Positions 45,633-55,390 of a stretch of DNA of 64,000 nucleotides are shown here, piece after piece. A model generated the notes under the pieces. The model had not been told where the DNA came from, made no database searches, and saw only the letters and a list, made by a program, of their open reading frames with translations. The position numbers were made by a program, and so were the translations under genes. Position 1 is the first letter of the stretch; each line of letters begins with the position of its first letter. The DNA comes from Orychophragmus violaceus (taxonomy: Eukaryota; Streptophyta; Magnoliopsida; Brassicales; Brassicaceae), in NCBI GenBank assembly GCA_030180135.1, contig CM058234.1, positions 34,506,766-34,570,765 on the forward strand, written 5' to 3'.

Positions 45633-46208
45633 AGGGGCCTCTGTCATTTTCCAATAAACAAGATTCACTATACTCATTATGATTCATAATCAAATGAGCC
45701 CAAAAGCCCATCACTATGGAGCTTCTGAATCTGTTTCTCATTTATTTGGCCCAAAACGACAATGCTAGAAAGAAGTTTGATTCGTATCATTTGACTTGAA
45801 TCTCTTGGTATTAATGTTATAGTTAGGCACATTCTGGTTTAGAACATAAATTCCATTCTCTAATGGATTGCTACTATAAAATATATCACTGTAATCAAAT
45901 GAATAACACTATTCTTGATTTGAGAACTGATATCCTTCCATATCCAAACAAGGATTAGAAATAATATGTCTGCTCATGGCAGTTACATAGTAGCAGTTTT
46001 AAGTTCAAAGCATGCCATAAAAGGAAAAACAAATGAAATACTCCTACGGTTAATGCAGCAACTCTTGCTCCATTCACACTCATAGGTCCACTTGTCCTTT
46101 CTCCATAGTCCTACTTTTGCTCAGACCCTTCACATTTTCACAAAATATGAGTACCACAGCTGGTATCCAATACCCAACAAGTAGGATTATAAGAAGTAAC
46201 ATTTACTT

Positions 46209-47087
46209 CTATAACATAATACCTGAAGAAGAAGTCTCGTACGTCTCCTTCAGCTTCTCATAATCTTCCAAGAATTTATTGCAGTTTCTTTTCAAATGCC
46301 CATAACCATTACAATAACGGCACTTAACATCTTCAGAAGGACTGGTTTTAACCTTAGGAACATGGCCAGACTCGCTTGGATTCACAATCGAGCTCGTCTT
46401 GCCATCACCTTTGTTCTTACCAAGTTTCTTAAACTTATTACCCTTTTGTACCATAAGGACATTTGGGGTGTCCTTCTTGATGTTAGGTTCAGCAGTCTTA
46501 AGCATCCCATGCAATTCAGTCAACGTCTTCGTCAAGTTGTTCATGTTATAATTCATAACAAATTGATCATAGCTTGACGGCAGTGACTGTAGAATGATGT
46601 CAGTAGCCAACTCTTGGCTAATGGGACAATCCAGTTTCCCCAGGTTATCAATATAACCCATCATCTTAATGATATGAGGACTAATTGGTTCGCTCTTTGG
46701 TAGCTTGCACTCAATCAGAGATCTAACCGTCTGGTATCTCTGAGTTCGTGCCTGCTCCTGAAACATACTTTTCAGGCCAGTGATCATCTCTTTTGGCGAC
46801 TCCAAGTACTCATATTGCTTCTGCAATTCCGAGTTCATGGTAGCCAACATGAGACAACTCACATCCACCGCATCATTAGAATGCTTATCCCAAGCATCCT
46901 TATCTGACTGCCAGGCATTGGCTCGGTACTTTCTGGGGAGAACTTTCTCAAGGACATAGTCCTTTTTCTCCTGTTTGAGAACAATTCTCAAGTTCCGATA
47001 CCATTCAAGAAAGTTGGATCCATTTAACTTGTCCTTCTCAAGGACGGATCGCAGGGAGAAATTGTTACTATGGTTTGTGCTAGACAT
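46209..47087 (-). CDS. C2 gag protein
   Basis: 292 aa from ATG 47087 (MSSTNHSNNFSLRSVLEKDK). Copia gag with conserved ISQELATDIILQSLPSSYDQ and a CCHC knuckle CRYCNGYGHLKRNC near residue 258, which binds RNA in particle assembly. The frame stops after ETSSSGIML, where C1 continues into protease, so it makes gag alone. The upstream TTTTTCAGCTATG looks like a splice acceptor. Probably packages element RNA with enzymes supplied in trans. Confidence 0.8.
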   Translation of the reverse strand: MSSTNHSNNFSLRSVLEKDKLNGSNFLEWYRNLRIVLKQEKKDYVLEKVLPRKYRANAWQSDKDAWDKHSNDAVDVSCLMLATMNSELQKQYEYLESPKEMITGLKSMFQEQARTQRYQTVRSLIECKLPKSEPISPHIIKMMGYIDNLGKLDCPISQELATDIILQSLPSSYDQFVMNYNMNNLTKTLTELHGMLKTAEPNIKKDTPNVLMVQKGNKFKKLGKNKGDGKTSSIVNPSESGHVPKVKTSPSEDVKCRYCNGYGHLKRNCNKFLEDYEKLKETYETSSSGIML

Positions 47088-48047
47088 AGCTGAAAAACGA
47101 GGGAGGTTTTAGTTATGATGTTCAAGAAATAAGAAGTCTTAACTATTAAGAAAACTCGCATTATATTCAAACAATGTTTCCTCAGATGAATATAATGATC
47201 CAAGACCCTTACTTCACTAAACTTGAGTGAGCCACTGGCTATCACCCAAATTTTAGCTATCTAGGTAAGCAACAACTTTGCTAGTTATATCCAATATAAC
47301 TCTTGGTTGTGGATTGACATCTTATGTCCAATCCACCTGATTTCTCCGAGCCCAAAACGATTTTGATAGCCCAGTCAAGTAAACCAGTCTCTTCAGTCAT
47401 GTAATTGTTAATGTCTTGCACTGCAAATCCATCAACACGATTACCTCTGTCTTACTCATGAAATTGTGGACATCTTGCACTGCAAGTCTATCACACAATC
47501 AAATGGGTATTGACAGTTGACAAGATTGGAAAGACATCAAGTATCACTTGATATTTGGTTGAGGAACGGAACCTTTTAAAACGTTCAGTTTTATTATGTT
47601 TTAATTCTTATAATTAATTGATTTATATTGCTTTGGTTCTGTGATTTTAGGTTCAATAACCTAATCATCGAATCTGATGTCGATCGACACTACTATAGTG
47701 TTTACTGACACAGAATAACCAAAAGCAATCCGCAATAACCGATCAATCCAATTGATCCGGTTTTGAATATCGGTCAGTGTCGATCGATGCTACATTAGCA
47801 CCGATCGATACCAACCCGATCAAAACAATCGCAATTAAACCATTCACAGTTTTCAACCATCATTAACCAAGCTCGATAACCGGATTGGCAACGATCGACA
47901 CCATGCGAAAAACCCTAAGACGTTTTTCGAACAAACCCTAAACTAGGTTTTTCATGAAAACGAATTTTAGCAAGTTTGTATCAACCATACATAGATTCAG
48001 ATTCAACTAATCTAATCAACATGCTACAGATTCAATGGAACCCTAAA
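47088..48047 (-). other. C2 leader
   Basis: No gene. CTTGCACTGCAAG-type repeats near 47415 and 47470; palindrome pairs at 47677/47698 (second degenerate) and 47777/47798, and a single site at 47888. Confidence 0.7.
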
Positions 48048-48060
48048 GCTCTGATACCAC
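48048..48060 (-). other. C2 primer binding site
   Basis: TGGTATCAGAGC on the minus strand, one base from the LTR; Met-initiator type. Confidence 0.9.
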
Positions 48061-48740
48061 TGTAGGAATTTCTAGCAGATCCTAATCCAATTAGGCAATC
48101 CTGGTCTGAATTCCAAGCCTAGGATCTAGGGTTCATGTAATTGAATCATTGGGATCTCAGAATTACCTGGTGATTAGCAGCGGAAGATTTGCAGATAATC
48201 GAGATCTAGAGCGCCTCAAATGCTGCGCCTCTACTGGTATCCACACGCACACAAACTGAACAGCAGGGATGCTAGTGCCTATCGAGATCCAATCTCTTCA
48301 GAGGTTTCTATCTGTGTTCTGGTGGCTGTGTATTAGGTTAAGTTGGAGTTTAGGTCGACCATATATCTTATATATGTCGACTTAAACCGCAACGGGATTA
48401 ACCAGCGATTAAACCGAATTAACCTGATTAATCCGCGAGTGCATCGATCGATGCACTATCTGCAACGATCGACGCTGCCCCAGAACATTGATATCGAATG
48501 CATATCAAATATGCATTCACTGGATCATTACATTAATGATCAACCTCGTCTTTAACGCCCAGTTTGCTTAGGTGTGTGACCCTGTAGGATCATATAACAC
48601 TAGCAATGAGTTCTCAACTCATTGATCACAAGTGGCTTCTAGCAAAGCATTATGACTACCTAGTGTCATATGATTGTCTCATCTCGACAATACGACTTTC
48701 ACTTAGAGCAAGTACAATAGATTTCAGGACATTCCCAACA
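48061..48740 (-). repeat. C2 5' LTR
   Basis: TATA at 48374-48367; palindrome pair 48441/48462, 21 bp apart. Confidence 0.95.
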
Positions 48741-48745
48741 GTCAA

Positions 48746-51656
48746 CAGTCACCTCACAAGCTAGTCTCTCGCGGTTGTTATTGTCCCACTTTAACAACCT
48801 CGACTAGGGACACATCATAATTTATGTCATTTGTTACTTATAGGGTTTCATGATCAAGTCCTCAACTTGATGGCCTATAATATGACATAAACTTATTTTG
48901 GGACCATTATTTAATTATCCAATAGTCAAATAATGTTGATGTCAGTTTTTCATAAACATGACCATATCATATTTATCTGAACACATAACTAAACTAACTC
49001 CCACTAGAATCAAGACCAAGTCTTCAGATGTCTAGTACCTACAACAACAGTGTTCAACTCGTGCTTAGGTTGTGAGAGATGCTGCGGTGTTCTTGCTTGG
49101 AACCATTCCAACAAACCACACCGCTATTCTTTAATGAGCACTATTCTACGGTCCTCTGCTTGGAAACCTTTCCAACAGACAGTATCGTTACACAGGCAAA
49201 ATGACATAACCAGGTGAAAACCGGGATTCGTCTTTTTCCCGTCTAACTACTCATAACTTATTCGTCATTTTCTCAGTTGTACAAGAACCTATCCTTAGTG
49301 TTTATCAAACACTTGGGGATATTCCTTACAACTGTCCAGTGACTCTTACCGGAACAAATTGGTATCTTCTCGTCATGCTTTATGCATCAGCTGCATTTAG
49401 ACGAGCGCAAAATATGGCATTCATGATGGATTCTATTGCATAAGCAAAAGAAATCACACTCATAGACACTAGCTCAGCCAGTGTCCAAGACACTTCATCT
49501 TGCTAAGATCATTGCCATAAGACCTTTGGTGTGAAGCCATTCTTGGAATCATGCATATTGGAACTGTCCAGTACCTTATAATCATAAGGATTCTGACACG
49601 ATCCAATTAGCTCTTCTGATCCATCTCAATGGATCCATATTCCAAGAACTCACGCGACTTCTCCCATGTCCATCGTTAAATTTGACTTCCGACCCAAATC
49701 TTGACAAGACTTTAGCGTCGGAACGTCGTTTATGAGATTAAGTACGTTCTAAACATACAGTTTGAGAATTGCAATTACGCTCCCACTAGTTTACTTGTAA
49801 ACGCACTGTTTCTTTTCGTTCCTGATCGAGTCAAAGCCTTTTGACCGTTTTAACAGAACATAGATTCCAACTCCAAGATGCTTGCTTCAACCGGTGAAGC
49901 TAACATGCATAACTAGCCATTTTTCGGAGTTGGGGCTCACCATCGCTTATTTGAATTTCGCATGCTCGTCACTTTTCAATGATCAACGGATCACGACAAT
50001 CAGTCACGAGGAATCACCCTCGATTTAGTGATGGATCCTTTCGGATCTGCGAATTTCAGGCTCCACAGGTGTAGATCCTACAGCACTCTGTAGATCTAAC
50101 CGCTGCTCTCCCTCAACAGGTTGAACAGCCTCCTGTGTTTCTCGAATTTCTTTGAGCTGTACTTTTACTCCCACTGTTCTTCTTGGAAAAACAGAGTTCC
50201 GAACAACAAAACTTTGTTCTCGGATTGGTTGCAAAAGTACTAAGCCTCGGTTTCCCTAGAACAACCAGCAAAGCAGCACTTATCAGATTTGGATTCAAGT
50301 TAGTTTGTTGACAACTGCCTTACACAAACCTTGCAATCCCAATTAATCAGAAAAACATATTTGGAAATCACCCAGTCCACATTCAATGTGGTGTTTTTCA
50401 CTGATTCTGATAGAAAACTTATTTAGCGTAAACATGTTCATTTTGGAGCGTATTTTGAAAGAATAATGGAAGATTCATGTGACTCATCATTAATCGGAGC
50501 ATATCCAATAAGATCCGATTCATTCTCTCAGAAACACCATTCAAGGTTTTCAGGAGAAATGAGCTGTGAAATGACTTCACACTCACTTAGATGATAACCC
50601 AATTCTTGACTCAAGTACTTTCCTCCGCGATCTAATCGAGGATCTCGATACTTCTGTCAAATCGGTTCTATACTTCATTCTGAAACTCCTTTGATCATTC
50701 CAAAGGATTCTGACTCGTGTCTCATCAAATGAACACAGTCATACTTACTGAAACTATCAATAAGTCAATGAAGTATTGAAGTTTTCCTTTGGCACCAATG
50801 CTCATCGGGCCGCATACATCAGTATGTGTAAGGCCCAACGAGCTTCTGGCCCGTTTTTTTAGCTCTGCTAAAGAAGTCTTAGTCATTTGGCCCAGCAAGC
50901 AGAATTCTTGATCAAATGAACCTGAAGTCCATAACTATGGAACTTCTGAAGCCGCTTCACTCTATTTGGTCAATATGACTATGCTAAGGAAAATCGAGTT
51001 CAAGTCATCAGACTTAAACCCTTTGGTATTTATGTTATATCCAAGTGTATCTTGGTTTGAAATATAAAACCCATTTATCAAAAGGGGTGCTACCATATAA
51101 TATTTCATTAAGATCAAAAGAGCAAAACTTGTCTTTTATCAGAATGAAAAGCATCCAAATTCTCACAAGAAAATGAAAGATATTTCTGCATAAAGCAGGT
51201 ACATAGTAGCAATTACTTAATTCAAAACCAAGCTTGAAAGGCTCCTACAGGTGGAGAATCTCTACGGCTCATGTAGCAACCATTTCTCCATACCAGACTC
51301 GCAGTTCCACTTGTCCTTTCTTCAACGTTCTACTATTGCTTAGGCCCTGCATATTTCCAAAATATCAGTGCCACAACTAGTATCCAATACATACGTAGAA
51401 CTTGAAATAATAACACAATACCTGAAGAAGAAGTACCATACATCTTCTCCATTTCTTGTGAATCTTTCAAGAATTTAATGCAATTTATCTTCCAATGCCC
51501 AAACTCTTTACAGTAGCAGCATCTATCAACATCAGATGGGCCTGACTTGGGCTTAAAAGATGACACAGGCTTATCCCGATTCCAAATCTGAACGGCCTTG
51601 CCTTCACCCTTGTCTATACAAGATTTTTCAAATCTTTTACCCTTTTTGATGTTTTG
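48746..51656 (-). pseudogene. C3 3' noncoding remainder and pol remnant
   Basis: Left of about 49020 is 3' noncoding sequence. From there to about 51570 the minus strand shows copia pol in pieces: RNase H-like remnants, integrase-like GISHEMIMDFRFI-type fragments, and a zinc knuckle CCYCKEFGHWKINC (51333-51566). Frameshifts and small deletions are too many for any enzyme to be made. Confidence 0.75.
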
Positions 51657-52244
51657 CTATGCTGTCTTGAGCATGCCATGCAGCTCAGTCAACGTCTTCG
51701 TCAAGCCTTTCTTGATATAATTCTTAATGAACTTATCATAACTTGACGGCAGTGACTGCAGAATGATGTCAGTTGCCAACTCTAAGCTGACAGGACAATC
51801 CAGTTTCCCCAGGTTATCAACGTAACCCATCATTTTAATGACATGAGGACTCACTGGAACATCCTCTGGTAGTCTGCACCCAGTGAGAGACTTCACCATC
51901 TGGAATCTCTCAACTCGTGCCAGATCCTGAAACTTCAGTTTTAGGCTGGTGATCATCTCTATTGGCGACTCCATGTTCTCGTATTGACTCTTCAAATCCG
52001 AGTTCATGGTAGCCAACATCAGACCACGCACATCTACCACATCAATATAATGCTTATTCCAAGCATTATATACTGCATTCGAGCGATTGGCCCCAAGCCT
52101 TTCTGGAAGAGCTTTCTCAAGGACATAGTCCTTACTCTCCTGCTTGAGGATTAATCTCAAATTGCGATACCAATCCAGGAAATTTGACCCATTTAACTTG
52201 TCATTCTCAAGGACGGGTCGTAACGAGAAGGTAGTTTTAGACAT
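51657..52244 (-). pseudogene. C3 gag, truncated frame
   Basis: Opens at ATG 52244 (MSKTTFSLRPVLENDKLNGS) for 195 aa with the gag core (SLELATDIILQSLPSSYDKF), ending at a stop before the zinc knuckle, which lies in another frame. The acceptor-like TTTTCAGCCTATG precedes it. Confidence 0.8.
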
Positions 52245-53066
52245 AGGCTGAAAATTTTAATCAAAGAAAATTTTAGTTATGATTTCAGGAAATGAGGAAT
52301 CTTATCCAATAAGAAAACTCGCATTATATTCAAACAATGTGTCTTCAATGAATATAATAATCCAAGATCCATACATCACTAAAATCCGAGTGGACGACTC
52401 GTCTTCACCCAGAGTTTAGTAATTTAGGTAAGCAAATCATTGCTAATTGTACTCAGTACAACTCTTGGTCGTAGATAAGACAATCCATGTCTCATCCACT
52501 CTGACGTCTCTGGGCCCAGAACTTCTGATAGCCCAGTCAAGTAAAACCAATCTCTTCTGTCTTGTGATCACTGACAGTCGCACTGCAAGTTTGTCAATGA
52601 CCATCTGCCTTACTCATGTTGCAGTGGATACCAAGGACTCCAAGACTATCCAACAAACGACACGAGTCTTGACAGTAGACAAGATTGGGCAAGACATCAA
52701 GATCACTTGATATTTAGTTGAGGAAATGGAACTTTAAAAGATTAGTAATTCAATCTCTTAAGTCATGCAATAGTTGATGTCAAGCACTGCAAGACCATCA
52801 ACACTACTACCTGCCTTACTCATGTAATTGTGGACACCAAGCTCTTGGCAAGACTATCCAACAACGAAACGAGTCTTGACAGTTGACCATATTGAATAAC
52901 TAAGCTTCGATTTAACACACATCCAATGTGCATTAAACGGGTTTAGAACAATTTTAACTTTTAATAATTTTAATTAAGTTTTAATCGTTCTAATTTCAGT
53001 GGGTTAGGTCATTCGGTTCGGTTGCTTAATCATTTGGTTCAAAACCAAACGATTACGGCTCGCATC
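52245..53066 (-). other. C3 leader, part next to gag
   Basis: No gene. GCACTGCAAG repeats near 52580 and 52785. C4 inserted at 53066. Confidence 0.65.
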
Positions 53067-53340
53067 TGTTGGAATTGTGTCCAGTAATCTCGGTACTGTC
53101 TCTAGAAAGTAAGAGTATGTCAATGATCAGACATAAGTCATATAATACTGGGGGTCATGATGGCTTGCTAGAGTCCGCTCATGATCTATAAGTCTTGGAC
53201 TTATTGCCTTTATTATATGATCCCATATGGGTCACACGCCTAAGCTAACGGGAAAATGTGTAGGAACGGTTTAGCAGAAGTACGGTAAAAGTGCTAGGCA
53301 TTTACTGTACTTAGAGAGAATAAAACGGTTTAGCCACTGT

Positions 53341-53375
53341 GTGTCGATCGATACACAAGGTGTGTCGATCGACAC
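53341..53375. promoter_or_regulatory. Paired-palindrome module in C4 5' LTR, absent from 3' LTR
   Basis: GTGTCGATCGATAC and GTGTCGATCGACAC, 21 bp apart, followed by AGTGCGCGA, 67 bp upstream of the TATA box. Confidence 0.85.
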
Positions 53376-53442
53376 AGTGCGCGAATGCCGTCGAGTTAAT
53401 TGGTGTTTGGGCCAAATGGCCCAAACGGAACCGGACAAGTTT

Positions 53443-53450
53443 TATAAATA
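53443..53450 (+). promoter_or_regulatory. C4 TATA box
   Basis: TATAAATA, at the centre of a short perfect inverted repeat. Confidence 0.7.
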
Positions 53451-53736
53451 AAACTCGAGTTCAGAACAAAAAAACCCTAGCTGAAAACTCTCTCTCCCTC
53501 TGCGCCGAGTTCCCCTAGTGGCCTAGCAGCCTTCTTCCTGATTGGTGTGCGTGTGTGAACCTCTGGAGGAGTTATCTCTCGGTGGCTCTCTGATCTCTGA
53601 CATACCATCTCTTTCCGCTGCAAACAGGTATAAGGTGAGATCTATCATTGTTTCTATTCAAGAGAACCTAGATCAGCATGTTTAGGTTAATCTGAATCTG
53701 AGAATTGAATCAGGATTGACTAAACATTCCCTTCAG

Positions 53737-53748
53737 TGGTATCAGAGC
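53737..53748 (+). other. C4 primer binding site
   Basis: TGGTATCAGAGC one base after the LTR; Met-initiator type. Confidence 0.95.
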
Positions 53749-55390
53749 TATTGGTTCTGGTTTTTCTTGTTTAGATTCAAGTTTAGGATTGTTTTTTCTT
53801 GTTTAAAAGTGTTTTGAATCAACTACTGATAAGAGAAATCACTTAAGCAACAAGGAATTGAAACCTGAACACACTTAAAATCGCAGAAACCAAGCTATAT
53901 TGATTTGGTAGAATGCGATTTTCAAAAGTCAGTATCGACTGCGATCGCATGGATCGATCGATACGATCGCATGGATCGGTCGATACAGTCTATCGGCTAA
54001 CCCTGTTAACGCGTGAAAGCATCGATCGATGCAGGATCGATGCAGGTTCGATGTTGGTGCATCGACCGATGCGGTTGGTGCATCGATCGACACGGTTAGG
54101 GTTTTGGCTCGGTTCCGTGCATGCGTGAGAGCATCGATCGATACAGGATCGATGCACGATCGATGCAGGATCGATGCTAAGAGCATCGACCGATGCGGTT
54201 GATGGATCGATCGACACGGTTGGTTCATCGATCGACATGGTTGGTTTAAGGCTCGGTTTAATATTTTGATTAAAATTAATTCGTCATGGTTTAATAAACA
54301 GATTTAATAATTTTATTAAGTCTGGTTAAACCGGGACAAGAAATCCAATGTCGAAAGAATTATTGGATTTAGTGCCTAAACCAGGATTTTCTAATTTGAT
54401 TTGGTTGGACCAAATAAATTGAGAAAATCCGGTTTAGTAAATAACCGGTTGACAATTGTGGTCGTCGTAGTAATTAATTTTGGTTAGACCAATTTTAATG
54501 AACCAGACCGGTTATGTCATCTAATTGGACGATCGGGTTATGTCTCGGACATAGACCAATTCTTCGGCCTCGGGCCAAGAAGTTAAAACGATTAGGCCAA
54601 TTATTTGAGTCTTTCTTCAGATTTAATTTAAAATTTATTTTATAAAGAATATAAATCGATTTTAAATTAAAGTTTCCGATATTTTGAAATTAGAAAGTTT
54701 CTTAATTTATAGAAGTTTCTAGATTTGCATGATTCGGATTTTAAGAAATTTCTAAAGTTAGAAAGTTTCCGGTTTTAGAAAGTTTCCAATTTTAGAAAGT
54801 TTCCAAAAATAGTAGGTTTTCTAAAATGGAAAGTTTCCCGAAATAGTAATCTTCTATTTTGGGAATGAGATTTTAAAATAAACCTACGAACCTCAAATAA
54901 TATCAAGCGTTGGATGTCTTGTCCAGGCTATGTCAGCTGTTGAAGCCCATTCAATTGTATTCATGGCCTTACAGTGTGAGGGTGTCTGCTTTTGCGTGGG
55001 TAAGACGGTTTGTGATTCATAAATGTCATTGGGAGTCCCAGACATTAATGATTACATGACTGTATAGTCTGGTTTTCTTGACTAGGCCATCGGGAGTCCC
55101 GGGCCTTGAGACATCAGAGTGGATTGGGCCTCGGGCCCAGATTCACAACCAAGAGTTATATCACGGATATAATTAGCCGATATAGGGCTTACCGATATAA
55201 GCTAATATTGGGTGACGGCCAGTGGCCTACTTTAATCTTAGTTATATGTGGATCTTGGAATCATTATATTCTATTGAGGGTAACTGATGTTATTGAATAT
55301 AATGCATGATTAATCATATTAAAATTTAATACGAGATTAATCATATTGAACATAACAACTAATAACCTTTTTATCTTATATATTTCAGCT
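53749..55390 (+). other. C4 leader
   Basis: No gene. A dense palindrome cluster at 53951-54238, then AT-rich sequence with repeated GAAAGTTTC-like words near 54690-54830. It ends TATATTTCAGCTATG, a splice-acceptor-like junction at the gag start. Confidence 0.7.
53951..54238. repeat. Cluster of palindrome modules in C4 leader
   Basis: Sites start at 53951/53973 (22), 54019, 54059/54080 (21), 54131, 54153, and 54183/54204/54225 (21, 21). Arms are mostly GCATC. The cluster reads as two diverged copies of a roughly 120-bp unit. Confidence 0.75.

Larger units (their letters stand above)
43622..46208 (-). pseudogene. C2 pol remnant
   Basis: Pieces of copia pol in shifting frames: reverse transcriptase VLYVDNILLLRN (YVDN instead of YVDD, about 43970), integrase GFIHTDVHGPISANARGNFQ (about 45480), and protease region remnants near 46150. 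RNase H is largely deleted. Two insertions carry palindrome pairs: an LTR-like stretch (44548-44770) and a short piece (45575-45640). No active polymerase is possible. Confidence 0.85.
42121..48740 (-). mobile_element. C2: copia element with intact gag and wrecked pol
   Basis: LTRs 42121-42800 and 48061-48740 are 680 bp each and differ, by eye, at one base (42496/48436). Perfect TSD GTCAA (42116-42120, 48741-48745). Gag is open; pol has many frameshifts and two foreign-looking insertions. It is inserted in the C3 3' noncoding region. Confidence 0.95.
53067..53735 (+). repeat. C4 5' LTR
   Basis: TGTTGGAATTGTG to CCCTTCA. Palindrome pair 53341/53362; TATAAATA at 53443-53450 inside GTTTTAT/ATAAAAC. 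Confidence 0.95.
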
